In this document: one piece after another, positions 1 to 11,144 of the stretch | How the letters are laid out: every line of letters begins with the position of its first letter | Numbering within the stretch: the first letter of the stretch is position 1 | Source of the DNA: Chondrosia reniformis | Lineage: Eukaryota > Porifera > Demospongiae > Chondrillida > Chondrillidae | Reading direction: 5' to 3' | Length of the DNA stretch: 64,000 nt | Assembly: GCA_947172415.1 (NCBI GenBank) | Contig: OX359202.1 | Span: 994,501 to 1,058,500 of the forward strand | Notes under the pieces: generated by a model | Database searches by the model: none | What the model was told of the DNA's origin: nothing | What the model saw: only the letters and a program-made list of their open reading frames with translations | Made by a program: the position numbers and the translations under genes

Positions 1-430
1 CAGTGGGAGGGTTGGTGCTTGGGATTGGTCCTCACTAGCTCTGGCTTCGGCTGGGGTCTGACGGCACGGAGATTGAGGTAATCGCGTAACTATGTAAGTT
101 GAAGTCGGTTGTCGACACCTGATTTGGGCAGTTGTTTCGCCAGTCCCCACTTCAAGGACGTCATCCGATCCTGAGGAGTTAAAGGTGTGGCAACACACTG
201 ATTCTCATCGGGGCAGTTTGCGGTTCGGGAGGGTCGGACTTGGCATAGGCTGAAAGTGAGGCTAACGCCGATCGATTCCTATGTCATGGCTAGTAACTCC
301 ATGAGTGCAGATTACTGCGCAGTTACAGCTTCTGTTACACAATAGTTAGTGTCAACGCTGTGGGGTGGGGCACGATGTACTTTCACCTCCTCGTGGTGTG
401 CCCTGGGACAGCTCTACTTGAGTTGTGCTG
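1..430. other. GC-richer edge segment, no gene called
   Basis: This first stretch is clearly less AT-rich than the following 9 kb and lacks the TACGTA and TATATA runs that fill it. No reading frame with convincing splice sites or family similarity was found on either strand. The longest open stretch, on the minus strand and running off the left edge, is about 70 codons of low-information sequence. It could be the end of a neighbouring gene or an old repeat. Positions 430-950 are ordinary AT-rich sequence with no gene seen. Confidence 0.3.
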
Positions 431-835
431 AGAGAAGTACATGACCAGTTTCAAGCTATTTTTCTTCAGTTAAGTGTTATTCAAGTTACATCTAATTGCA
501 TCAGTATATTTAATGGATTTTCATTCTGTAGGATAATGGAGGAGCTGCTGTGTCTTGAGCTATTTTGTGAAATGCAAATTGTGACTATGTATATGGTATA
601 TGCAGTTTGTTTTCTTGAAGTTGTTCATTTGACAGTTACTGTCTTATTTGACATTTGAATGAGTTGTCTTACAATATTGTAACATGATTGCCTATGAATA
701 TATTAATATTCTTGCATTAGTGTAGAATCCTTTAAACTCTTGCACAGTGCTTGCTGGATAAGTTGGCCAAGTCACTGTGAGCAGTATTCACCCTATACAT
801 TGGTGAATACAACGAACATATTGGCTTAATATATG

Positions 836-908
836 AATCAGAGATAATCAAACCACAAGTAATCATTTTTGAACATCATAAAGAGGGAAAAACAAAATAA
901 GCAATTGC
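836..908 (-). repeat. SINE fragment (tRNA-derived family, tail part)
   Basis: The minus strand matches the tail of the tRNA-derived repeat at 28908-29091: the CAATTGC acceptor-like end, then the sequence leading to a TTGTGGTTTGATTATC-like 3' part. The tRNA-like head is missing. It lies just beyond the stop codon of the coiled-coil gene. Confidence 0.5.
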
Positions 909-951
909 CAGATTAAATGTATGTATGTAACATGATGAGGCTATACCATGC

Positions 952-3900
952 TCACCACAAAACATTCTCTTCTACTGCTTTGGCTAAGGAGTCCAACTGG
1001 AAGCATTTCTCTTTCTGTTGACCAATCAGGCTTTTCCATTCTAAATTATGTCTTGACTTCATTTCACTCAAATCCACTATACAAGGAAGTTGTGTTAAAA
1101 TGTTATCATCATTGTATATATATATAGGTGCTATGTGTATTTAAATGGATCAATGACTATTATTATGGCTAACCAATCAAATGACCCATACGTATATAGC
1201 TACAGGTGCTACATAAAAGGGTATTTGTAATATACTCATGTAATAAGAAACATGCATATGACCTTAAGATTATTCTTGCATATATACATACTGCATGTGC
1301 TTAACATAATAATACAATTTCCTGGTACGTATATAAAATGGCCACTTTTATATGTATATACCCTAATGAACATGCATGTATCTATATACACGTTTGATAT
1401 AGCAATTAAAGCTTGTATAACTGCATGAATACCAGAAAGGTCTTTTAGTTTGTCTTCTAATCCATCTTTATGATTCTTTCTGTCAACTAATTGCTCCAAA
1501 ATCTTCTGAAAGTCTCTCAAACTCTCTATTTCCTACGTATGTGCAGTTGTAAAATTACTCTAAAATTATGTAAAACTTTTCAAAGCGGTTGTCATCTCAC
1601 TTCTCTCATCCTGCATATAAGAATGAATATATATTCAATCATATGCTGCACATTCAATATATTATATATATACTTTAACTATAACTATAATTCCAAAGTT
1701 GTAGTTTATATAGTATTTTCTAATTTTATTATGATAAAATATACAATCATAAAAGAATTTTTTTCTCATAACACCAAAAAGTAAATTACTACTGTATAAT
1801 AGATTACCACATGCAACAAACCTTCTGTTTTCAAGCTCCATACTCCGTAGCTTTGTTGCTAGCTTCTTGTGTGATATCTCCACTTTAGCAACTTCAATTT
1901 TATTCTCAGCTACATCATGTACCAAGCATCCTTGAACCCTAGCTAGAGATCTCTGCAGTCCCTTCTGTGATATATACAGATGTACAAAAGTATATACAAT
2001 GCCATGCATAATAATAATATATAATATATATATAAGGTATGCATATAATTATATATACGTATCTACCATTCACACGAAGATTCACAAAAGATAAAGACAA
2101 AAGATGCCCAGGGTCACTGATGAAGGGTGGAATTCCCAGAAACAGCTGTGGCCCAGTGGAGCAGAAGAAGAAAGAGAAGAAAAGAAGATAGAAAAGAAAA
2201 GACTCCTGTACCTTCATCCAAAGCTCTCTCCAGGTTTAGTTCCCGGCTTTTTACAGAGTAGGCATAGCATGTAAGAAAATGGTATATAGGTTTTTCATAA
2301 TTTAAAAGGAATTGAATTATATTTGATATATTTCTATATATTTCTGTTCACCTTTTCCTTTACATGCTCCATGTACATAACTTCTGCTCTTGCAATTTCC
2401 TTCATCAAATCCTTCTCTTTCTTCTTTTTCTCTGTTTTAGAGGAAAGACTAATGAAGTTAACACCTTAATTCACCATCTTTTCTGAGCATATTCATTTGT
2501 TTACCAATTATTTCATGTTGTTTGTTGTCATACAATGTCTGCCCAGCAGTTAAATCTTCTGATAACTTGGCATACAACGGCTACATAAATGAGAAAAAAT
2601 TATTTTCATCCTTAAAACCTATAGTATGTACGTGTATGTATATACAGTAAACGTACTTCCAAATGTTCCAATTGGGCATTTCTATGGACTGCAGTCTGCA
2701 ACCACTTCTGATGGTCATTCTGAGAGATGATAAACCAAACCACAAGTAATTTCAAAACATCAAGAAGAGAAAAAATATGAAAGAAGCATTTGCTGGGAAT
2801 TAAACCCATGACAGCTGCAGTATGCATGAACTATCTAAAACACTATAATCCAGAAAATATGGTTATCATGCCTATATAAAATGAAGCATATAAGAGTATA
2901 TACTGAAATAATTAAACTACGTATACGTACGTATAGTAACTTCAAACAAACCTATAAAGAGCCTTGTATTATGTACGTATATCTGTAAAGGTATAAGGTT
3001 ACAAATCAGTGTCCTACCAAAAGGCTTTTCTTATCTTCTTTTGCTTCTTCCTGGGCTTCTTTACAGGCGACAGTCATATTAACAATCTCTTCCTCAAGAG
3101 ATTCCATCCTTTCCATCAACTCATTTGTATTCTCTGTCAACACTTTATCCTAAAACAAGGGATCACAGTTCAGGTGCTGGGGGACTGAGGTGCTGGGGGA
3201 CTGAGGTGCTGGGGGACTGAGGCGCTGGGGGACTGGGGTGCTGGGGGACTGGGGTGCTGGGGGACTGAAGTACTGGGGGACTGAAGTGCTGGGGGACTGA
3301 GGTGCTGGGGGACTGAGGTGCTGGGGGACTGAGATGCTAGGGGACTGATATAGTCTAATGTCTAATGCCAATTATATCTGTATGTATACGTATGTACCTT
3401 CTTCTTTAGTGACTCGTGACACTTCTTCGCTTCTGCTACCTGATGTGTGAGATCAGTCAACTTTTGACTTAATCTTCTCTTTTCAGAAATAGATTTCTTT
3501 TGAAAATTGCTATATTTTGCTTGGCTATCTTGTCTATAAAGATGCAAGCAAGAGAAGAAATGATAGATGTCCGTTCACCTGCTGTGTTATGATGCATGCA
3601 TGTACAACTTGTTCTGATAAATGAAATCACCACTGATTAGTGTGAATGGCAACTAATTAACTACTTTATACTTATAAAAGAGGGGAAACATGAATGGAGC
3701 AGTGCTGCGGTAATTGTAGCTCTGAGCACTGGTGGACATATATATATATATCCAGCTATCCTGCGCATGCATGGGTTAATTCCCAGCAATTGCTTCTTTC
3801 TTTCCTCTTCCTGATGTTTGAGGATTATACATGTGGTTAGATAGATTATCACTTTGATTATTCATGAATATGTTACGATGAGGTATGCATGTTATGTGTC

Positions 3901-6900
3901 TATAATACCTAGCTTTCTTCTCAAATGTGACTTTTGATCTTAAATCCTCCATCTGTGTTTTGAATGTCTCTACTGTGGCTCTATACCATGCAGTGCATGG
4001 TTTATATATAAATACAAATATATATATACAGTGATACATACATACATTATACGTACGTATATGAAGTGATAGAGTATACATATTTGGCGTGATCATGATA
4101 TGATGAGTTGGCAAAATCATTGAGTGACCCAAGTTCTATATAAACACCTATTTTCCTCTTGTATCATATAACTCACTCACAGGTTGAAATGCAGTTCTAT
4201 TTTGCTGCTATCGCTCAATAACTTTGCTAACTCATGTGCATGTAGGCGTATAGGCAACTTTAGCTTTACAAGTACATAATATAATATAATATATAGTCCA
4301 CACTAACCTGTGTGATTCTTTTATTTTTACTAATTTCTTCTCAAGTACTTTCTCCTCCTGGCTCAATCTGGCAGATTCTTCAGCTTGAAATAACAAGGTG
4401 TCTTTCATCTTTTGCAACCTCGTGTACATATTACATGTAGAGATTATCATGACAGTAGAAACATATTATAACAAACAGAGCATGCCTACTGTAAGTATAT
4501 GTAGGTGTTACATATATACGTATATAAAATGATATACACACCTTTCCTTTGCTTCTAAAAGACCAATTTTTTCAGATTCCAATCCAATTTGAGCTTCTTT
4601 CAGTTCTAAAATGAGGACATATATACATATGTAAAGGCACATATACCTACATATATACATACATGTATATATATATATTACTGTATGTATATGTGATTGG
4701 CAATGTAGTGGCTAATGTACCATTTCTAAGTGCTTTATTCTCCTTCACAAATGAACTTTTCTGCCTTTGAACATTCTCAATCTCACTACGGACCTATATG
4801 TACATACGTACGTATATATGTAAACACACACAGTATATATTATATACACATACTATATCCATGTTAAAACATATGAGTGTTACACAATGCTATAGTGCAA
4901 ATGATGTGATAAAGCAATGGATCACTTGACTGCATTATACGTATGTATATCATCATTACACTCTGGATATTACCCCTGCCCACTCATGTCTCCTGAGGAG
5001 CGCAATGAGCTAATGGGTGGAGCTGAAGTTTGCTTGATGGGAACCAGAGTCTCTCCCCAGGGGACATGAGTGGGCGGGGTAATATCCAGAGTTCAATGAT
5101 GATGATATTGATGCTTTAAGATTGGCTTTAGATCTTAAAGTTCCCCTATTTTTTTGAGTTGTAAGTACGTAAGTCTTGCAGAACATATGAGAAAATAAAC
5201 CAGCTTGTGGGTACATGTCCAATATCCAGAATCAAATGATGAGACGTCACAGCTTTAAGATCGGCTTTAGATTTTTTCCTTAATATACGTAGTGTAATAC
5301 ATATTACGTATATACTCAACTTATATACGTAGTACGTATGTACATATACGTACATGTGCATGTGATGTATATATGTATGTGCAATATATATACACTGAAT
5401 TCCTAACACATACGTAAAATACACACCTGTGGTATCTGTTTCATCACCTCCTCAAGTGAAACTTTGAATTTCTCTTTTTCTATTTCTCTTTCTTTCAAAA
5501 TTTTGTTGCTAAAACATGCATATATACGTACATACATGAACTATATATAAAACAACATATTCCAAAATCTATGGTTATCACGTGCACACAGTTGGGCTTT
5601 TACTATATACGTATATAGGTCTGGTAAGTACGTATATACCTTCGAAAGAGTATGGAGTATTATAGTTGCAGACATTGTACTGGTACTGTAAATTTATTGA
5701 GCATCAGCAACATATATAGGTAAATTCAATAAGTTAATAGGGGGTATTTGCTGCAATCATAATATATGCTGATGAAGACCTCCGGGTTGAAACGTTCTAT
5801 TCAAAAGAATTCATGTTGCAGTTACTTAATAATCTCAGTATCCTAATGAACTACATGTACATATATACGTACTATGTTGATGAAGGACTCTAAATGTCCA
5901 ACAAACTTTTTAAAAATAGGTACCTCTGCAACTTTTCCTGTCTAATTCCATCCTCAAGAGATTTACATGCTTTAACTAAAGCAACTTCTTGTTCCTTCAA
6001 CCTCTCAGCTTGCAGAGCCAAATTTCGCAATATTCCTTCCTGCTCTGCTGCATTCGACTTCTCTATTGCCAGATCTTGTTCAAGGGCAAATAAATCTCTA
6101 TACACAGAAATGAAGAGAAAGGAAGTCTTTATATGAAAATACTCTTAAACTTTAAATATCTCTAAAGTTCCTTTCTTCCTCCTAAAACACATAATTATAG
6201 TGATATATATACGTACACTGTATGTACTAGGTATATATTTATATACGTATATATGCCGCTAAGTGAAAACCCTGCATATATAGATCTGAAGTTATAGGAA
6301 AGTGGGTCATTATTATTATGTACTAACTCCTTTTTGCCGTGTAATTTTGTTTCACCTTTCTTAATGCAGTCTTCCAATGCATTCTAACATCAAACAGAAC
6401 TGTAATGCTTACGTAAGTGTATTATATACGTATGTACCGTAATCTGGGAAATTTTCGTGGTAATATATATTCATGGTTGCCCCCAGACCATGAAAATATT
6501 TTAACACGAAACAAGAAAATTAACAACACTTTTTCCACAAATATTTCCCAAATTATGGTATATGGGATTATATACTTATCACACATGAATGTATGAAAAA
6601 TCTAAAACACCATATATTCCAAAACTGTGTTTATCACACCTATGAAGCTAAGGAAACATAAAGAGAATATACTACACCACAATAATTCACATATATGCAT
6701 GTTGCATTGACAGCATGATAATACCATTTCTTTAGACAAAATCTGTTCTTCTTTTTCTTTAACTTCTCTTGCTTCTACTAAGTTTTGCTTCAAGGTGGCT
6801 GTTTTCTCCTTTAAATCACCAATCTACGTATATATAATAATGATGTATATATACGTATATATGTATACGATAAGGGGTGCCCAGTTGTGAACATTATGTT

Positions 6901-9077
6901 CCAGAAAATTAACAACACTTCTTCAAACAAATGATTGACTCGTAATCTTCATCTGTGTTGAAATGTCTTAATCCTTTGTTTTGTTTGAAGAAGTGCTAAT
7001 GTTGCTGATTGCTCAAAGTTTCATTCCTTCATCATGTATATACGTATATTAGAATACTGTAACTTGCACTGTATATACGTACATAATATGCCCCTAGATT
7101 TAGCATGAGAGCCAAAGGATTCACAGAAGATCAAGATAAAGAAAAGACAAAGACTCCCAGGATCACTGATGAAGGGTGGAATTCCCAGAAACGGCTGTCT
7201 GACCCAGTGGAGAAGAAGATAAAAGAAGGAAGAAAAGACTCCTGTATCCTCATCCAAAAGCTCTCTTCAGGTTTAGTTCCCCTATAGGCTCTTTTACAGA
7301 ATAGGCATATAGCATGTAGGAAAATGGTATCTTAGATTTTTCATGTAGATGTATTAGTGTCACATCTATACCTTCTCCTTTGTTTCGTGTATTGTTCTCT
7401 TTATTTCTGCTAATGACTGCAAATAGCTGTAATATTATCCATGTGCAATCACGACATGATGATGATGGAGTAAATATAATGAGTTGAAAGGTATATATAA
7501 CAGTTGATTATAATGGAAGCGAGAACGTGGTATGCATACTGACATATATGCACTAACCAGGCTTTTTTGGAGAGGCTGTCATTAAATGACTTTTTTACAC
7601 TCTTAAACTTTATCTCTAAAGTTTCTTTCTCCCTCCTAAAAGACATATAGTGGTATATGTACTTAGGCCTAGGGTCACCAGTAATCCTAATATATATGTT
7701 CAACTGCATGCATCAGTTTGTATATATATATATATACGTATCTCCTATCATTACTATTTAGATTTGTACATCACGCAAAGGGTACAATATGTATCCAAGC
7801 AACAGATAGAAGAATGAAGAAACAATATCAAGCTGATACTTTGTATATAGGTATTTATACTCGTAAAAACAAACATAAATTAGTATGTATACAACCTACT
7901 CAAGCATATCACAGTGTAGTTTCAGAGCTGTCTCCTTTGTTTCACAGAAAATAATTTCTTTGGACAAGTCATCATAATTTTTCTACAATCATACGTATAT
8001 ATACGTACGTAAGCAAAATTAATACTTATATACAATTATAAATTACATATATGTACATACACATGCATATACATATTAGCACGTGTGGCTAATTGTTTTA
8101 ATTGAACTATTATACGTATCATGTAATTCAGACATGCATGCTACATTCAAGTATACATGTATACATATATGGCACATACAATGTAAATTTAAACTGTGAG
8201 ACAGTTAAGGTGTCACTTTATTGCTTACTTTGAGTGAATTGACTTCTGTTTCCATAGAAATCCATGCATCTTTCTTAGCAGCTGGTGCAAATATGAATGA
8301 CAAATTATATTACATATAAAGCAAGCACATGCATATATATATATACTTGTTAATTGGTTGTATACATTAGTATTTATATATATTAGATTGAACATTGCAA
8401 TTTTATTTGTAGTCCATTGTCATGGAAACTGCATAAAATCACAGTGATGCATCATATCTGCTGTACGCGTATAACAAAGTTGTACCATCAAGTTTGAGTG
8501 ATAGATTGGTCTTTAAGTTGCCCAGAGTATGTCTCAAGGAGCTCACGGTAATACTCTTCTCCTCCAAGCTCTGTCGAGCACTGTACACTTGGCTCTCCTG
8601 GACACAATGTTACATAATCACATACAGTAGTTGAGCTGCTATTTATAAAATTTTAAATCAAGGTACAGGGGAGTTGAACCAATTATTGAATATTTGTTCA
8701 ATTTTGGGTAAAAAAGATTAAGAGAACTGAATGAGATTAAAGCTAGGAGTGTTGTGAAGTCCTCGGTCTCGGGAATTATCTGGCATGTAAGGTATACATA
8801 TAGTGGAAGTATATAGTACATTTGTTAAGTAAACTGTTAAAGTGGTTTGATATTCAATCAAGATTTTGAAAAGAGCTATGTAACTCACAAGTGTCCTTAC
8901 AACGGAAATGGCCGAATGAATTTCTTTGTAATCTAGCAATTATGAAATACGACGAGCGAATTGCATTGCGGCTGTCTACAGTATACGTAACTTACCTTTA
9001 AACTTTTGCAAGCGTTCTATCATACACCCTACGGAGGAGATTGGATCCAATGCGTTAGGTTCAGTATAAAGAGCCAT
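952..9077 (-). CDS. Coiled-coil protein of about 690 aa, about 23 exons, family not recognised
   Basis: Minus-strand gene built from small exons of roughly 45-175 nt. The start at 9077 gives MALYTEPNALDPISS and is followed by a phase-matched donor. Exons then lie near 8889-8934, 8547-8597, 8231-8275, 7920-7984, 7560-7637, 7370-7414, 6725-6824, 6330-6396, 5924-6099, 5427-5511, 4726-4796, 4543-4605, 4315-4420, 3907-3985, 3398-3533, 3020-3150, 2656-2729, 2470-2580, 2351-2440, 1815-1972, 1437-1535 and 952-1079. The last ends in KAVEENVLW and a stop. Nearly all encoded sequence is charged heptad-like helix rich in E, K and L (for example LFALEQDLAIEKSNAAEQE), so a long coiled-coil rod is predicted, with no catalytic motif or membrane segment. 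The first about 45 residues are less helical. It resembles generic CCDC or ciliary/centrosomal rods but I cannot name it. It shares a short divergent promoter with AP4S1. Several exon edges are uncertain. Confidence 0.7.
2077..2300 (+). repeat. Dispersed repeat R1 copy
   Basis: Copy of a short interspersed family seen at least a dozen times here. Hallmarks in order: GGGTCACTGATGAAGG, CAGAAACAGCTGT, GGCCCAGTGGAG, a purine-rich AGAAGAAG stretch, CTCATCCAAAGCTCTC-like block, AGGTTTAGTTCCC, and a 3' end with AAAATGG and TTCAT. It encodes nothing. It sits in an intron of the coiled-coil gene. Confidence 0.75.
2727..2830 (-). repeat. SINE fragment (tRNA-derived family)
   Basis: On the minus strand this holds the B-box-like GGGTTTAATTCCCAGCAA followed by the family's tail (TTGTGGTTTGGTTTATC-like order). 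The 5' part is missing. It lies in an intron. Confidence 0.5.
3168..3355. repeat. 16-bp minisatellite in a coiled-coil-gene intron
   Basis: About eleven tandem copies of GGTGCTGGGGGACTGA with a few substitutions. The G-rich strand could form G-quadruplex structure in the non-template strand of the minus-strand gene's intron. The open frame across it is only a product of the repeat. Confidence 0.95.
3679..3865 (+). repeat. SINE copy, tRNA-derived
   Basis: Near full-length copy of the family best seen at 28908-29091. It starts AGAGGGGAAACATGAA, carries a degraded A-box region, a B-box-like GGGTTAATTCCCAGCAA, then the common tail ending in TTGATTATTCAT. Partly interrupted by a TA microsatellite. 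Confidence 0.65.
4961..5091. mobile_element. Small MITE-like inverted-repeat element
   Basis: The ends are inverted copies: CTCTGGATATTACCCC at the left and GGGGTAATATCCAGAG at the right, with the complementarity continuing inward (CCCACTCATGTC / GACATGAGTGGG) to about 37 bp per arm. Total size about 130 bp with no coding capacity, as in MITEs of DNA transposons. Clear target-site duplication was not seen. Sequence just outside (5090-5130) recurs at 5225-5275. Confidence 0.6.
5690..5830 (+). repeat. Dispersed repeat carrying a hammerhead-ribozyme-like motif
   Basis: Contains CTGATGAAGACCTCCGGG then TTGAAACG at 5769-5794. The same motif recurs on the minus strand at 18255-18281 inside a related sequence (shared TTTATTGAGN-CAGCAACA and GCTGATGAAGACC blocks). 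CTGATGA and GAAAC are the two conserved core strings of the hammerhead ribozyme, found in Penelope-like and related retroelements. The helices needed here pair poorly, so the ribozyme reading is tentative. Confidence 0.4.
6140..6225 (-). pseudogene. Decayed duplicate of one coiled-coil-gene exon
   Basis: On the minus strand an acceptor-like TTTTAGGAGGAAGAAAGG and AACTTTAGAGATATTT closely match the real exon at 7560-7637 (TTTTAGGAGGGAGAAAGA, AACTTTAGAGATAAAG). The match continues into the flanking intron. The copy has a small insertion and its frame meets a stop after about a dozen codons, so it is probably no longer used. Confidence 0.6.
6595..6690 (-). repeat. R1-related repeat end
   Basis: Read on the minus strand it ends in ATGGTGTTTTAGATTTTTCAT, nearly the same 3' end as R1. 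The inner part differs from R1: AAGCTAAGGAAACATAAAG on the plus strand. Similar pieces lie at 2838-2890, 5550-5590, 17505-17580 and 27090-27135. These may be the opposite terminus of the R1 element, making R1 an inverted-repeat element. Confidence 0.5.
7105..7343 (+). repeat. Dispersed repeat R1 copy
   Basis: Long copy with the full order of R1 blocks (GGATCACTGATGAAGGGTGG, CAGAAACGGCTGTC, CTCATCCAAAAGCTCTC, AGGTTTAGTTCCCC) ending TCTTAGATTTTTCATGTAG. It lies between two exons of the coiled-coil gene. Together with the piece at 6595-6690 it gives inverted ends about 750 bp apart. Confidence 0.75.
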
Positions 9078-9224
9078 GTAGCTCGATATGCGCGTTTATA
9101 TTAGAGCAAGACTTGTGAAATTGTTTCGCGAAAACAACGAATTTTCACCTAGGAAAATGGAGGGTGATAAACGACTTGCGTCCGATTTTAGGGGAATCCC
9201 AGAAGTTGAGCCAGTGTCACAGAA
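9078..9224. promoter_or_regulatory. Bidirectional promoter, coiled-coil gene / AP4S1
   Basis: Only 147 bp separate the two divergent start codons, so both 5' UTRs and core promoters must overlap here. A 10-bp palindrome TTTCGCGAAA lies at about 9124-9133, in sequence richer in CpG than the nearby introns. It resembles E2F-type sites. No TATA box at a convincing distance. Confidence 0.6.
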
Positions 9225-10630
9225 ATGATCAAGTTTGTTTTATTTGTGAACAAACAAGGACAAACTCGACTCTCTCAGTACTACGAGCCAATCGGCGTAG
9301 AAGAAAGAATCATCAAGGAAGCCGATATTGTTAGAAAGTGCTTAAGTAGAGGCGAGGATAAGGTATTTAGGCATTTATAGAGAATATTATACAGAATATA
9401 TTTTTGAATATTTTTCTTCCTTAGTGTTCATTTTTGGAATATAGTAATTACAAGATTGTACATAGAAGATATGCCTCTTTATACGTCATTATGGCTGTCG
9501 ATAATGATGAGGTGAGTTACAGAAATACGTATTTATATCTAATAATAATAATTTATTTATGTGACACGTGCAAAGGGCGCACTATAGGGCAAGCTGGTCC
9601 CATGAATCACTATACGTTTATTACTGATATGTATATTATCAATACTACATTATACATATTCGTAAGTTTGATCTTGAAATTCAATTGTTCTTTGAATTCA
9701 TGCTTATACTAGCTACTTGGTGTATCATGGAATGTTAATGGAATGGTGGTATATGTTTTATGTGTAGAATGAATTAAGCATTCTTGAGTTCATACATCAT
9801 ATTGTAGAGACTTTGGATCGCTACTTTGAGAATGTGGTACGTAAGTATAGCATAACTATATTAACGTTGTCTAATGTTAGTTATATTATTAATATTGTAA
9901 TTTTCTTTCTCTTCTGCAGTGTGAACTAGATGTATCCTTTCCCCTCTCAATCTGTCACTGTTTAGTTATTTAGTACTTCATTCTAGACTCATCTAAAACT
10001 TCAGTCTTTGTAGTACCAGATTTAAAGGTGCTCTGTGTGCTGAAGTACTTCCTCTGAGTTTGAGTTTGTAGTAGCCATATCTGAAACTTTTGACAAATAC
10101 TAGCCAAACCACCCCATACCCCTTCTCCCTCATACTCCTATATAACCTATCACCCCTCCCCATAAGCATTTCTAGATACATCCCTACTTCACCAAGGTAG
10201 GGTTCAATCTAGTGAGGTGGAGAGCGTATAGTTCCATATACTGGATACATTTGTATTGTATTGTATTGTATTGTATTGTATTGTATAGTATAGTATAGTA
10301 TAGTATAGTATAGTATAGTATTGTATTGTATAGTATTGTATTGTATTATTATTTCACAAAGGGGGTCCCCTTTAGTATATAAAGATGTCTGATTCCTAAT
10401 CACTATGTAATTTGTTGGTGCTTGTTTGACCTGTTCTGTTGTGAATGCTGTTAGTTGACATGATTGTTCCTTAACCTCCGACATCCCAGATCATGTTTGG
10501 TATTGAGAAAGCTCATATGATTATTGACGAGATGATAATGGACGGACACATGGTGGAAACCAACAGATCACGTGCTCTGGCACCCGTAGCTATAATGGAC
10601 AAGGCACTGTCTAGTAAAGGATCACATTAA
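9225..10630 (+). CDS. AP4S1: AP-4 complex subunit sigma-1
   Basis: Small (sigma) subunit of the AP-4 adaptor, which sorts membrane cargo at the trans-Golgi network. Five exons: 9225-9362, 9425-9511, 9768-9836, 9920-9931 and 10490-10630, giving 148 aa. The start reads MIKFVLFVNKQGQTRLSQYY, as in vertebrate AP4S1 (MIKF, VNKQGQTRLS, KCLSR, CSF-EY, YASLYVI). The end reads MVETNRSRALAP, like the AP4S1 ending. The longin-like sigma fold is complete and the length is normal for the family. Exon 4 is only 12 nt (CELD). The intron after it is U12-type. AP-1 to AP-3 sigma subunits are less similar at the N terminus (MIKF and KQG) and in the tail. A possible AATAAA lies about 115 bp after the stop. Confidence 0.93.
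9932..10489 (+). other. U12-type GT-AG intron of AP4S1
   Basis: The donor after the 12-nt exon is GTATCCTTT, the U12 consensus. The 3' end carries TTCCTTAAC, a perfect U12 branch-site match, about a dozen bases before the CAG acceptor, with no long polypyrimidine tract. The intron also holds the pentanucleotide repeat at 10253-10345. Confidence 0.85.
10253..10345. repeat. Pentanucleotide microsatellite (TATTG/TATAG)
   Basis: About 18 units of TTGTA changing to TAGTA and back, inside the U12-type intron of AP4S1. The open frame on the minus strand here is a by-product. Confidence 0.95.
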
Positions 10631-10842
10631 AATGGCTACTGTATTTGTGATAACTCGAGGTCAATTGTAATGCACATTTAAATTGTGATTACTAATATTT
10701 TAATGAATTACATTTGCTATATTTAGGTTGTCTAATTTTTCATGTAAATAAAAAAGTGTGTTTTGCATGAAATACTTAATTTGACCGCCATTTTAATGAG
10801 ACATAGTCTTTGGAATGTTTGCAAGAGTGGGCGGAGTTTAAT

Positions 10843-10896
10843 AAAAATGGCTGCTGCTTGGCTGGCTTGAAGCTGATCATCCGGACGCAGATCGAG
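10843..10896 (+). other. Possible 5' UTR exon of SOS
   Basis: ATGGCTGCTGCTTGGCTGG begins a short frame that stops after seven codons, and the segment ends in ATCGAG followed by donor GTAAGA. An acceptor TTTCAG at 11034 would join it to the exon holding the SOS start. If so, the seven-codon frame would be an upstream ORF. The transcript start is inferred, not seen. Confidence 0.4.
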
Positions 10897-11144
10897 GTAA
10901 GAAAAACATATTGCTTGTTTGCAAGCGCTTTGCTTCAGTTTCCTAAAGATGCGGTACGTTTTGACCTACTATAAAAATTTTAGCTGGGCCATCTTGCCGA
11001 CTAAACCTCTGTTCGATTATTTTCTTTGTTTCAGAAAATTTGACTAATTATTAGAGTGATAAAGCGTCCGTAAGGATTAGAATAGACTAGATCTGTTTCA
11101 CTGTGATGTATCAAGGTGAAATGTGTGACTTTCTTCACAACAGG

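Noticed and set aside
9225-10630. Assignment to AP-1, AP-2 or AP-3 sigma
   Set aside because: The MIKF start, KQGQTRLS, and the VETNRSRALAP tail fit AP-4 sigma better than the others.
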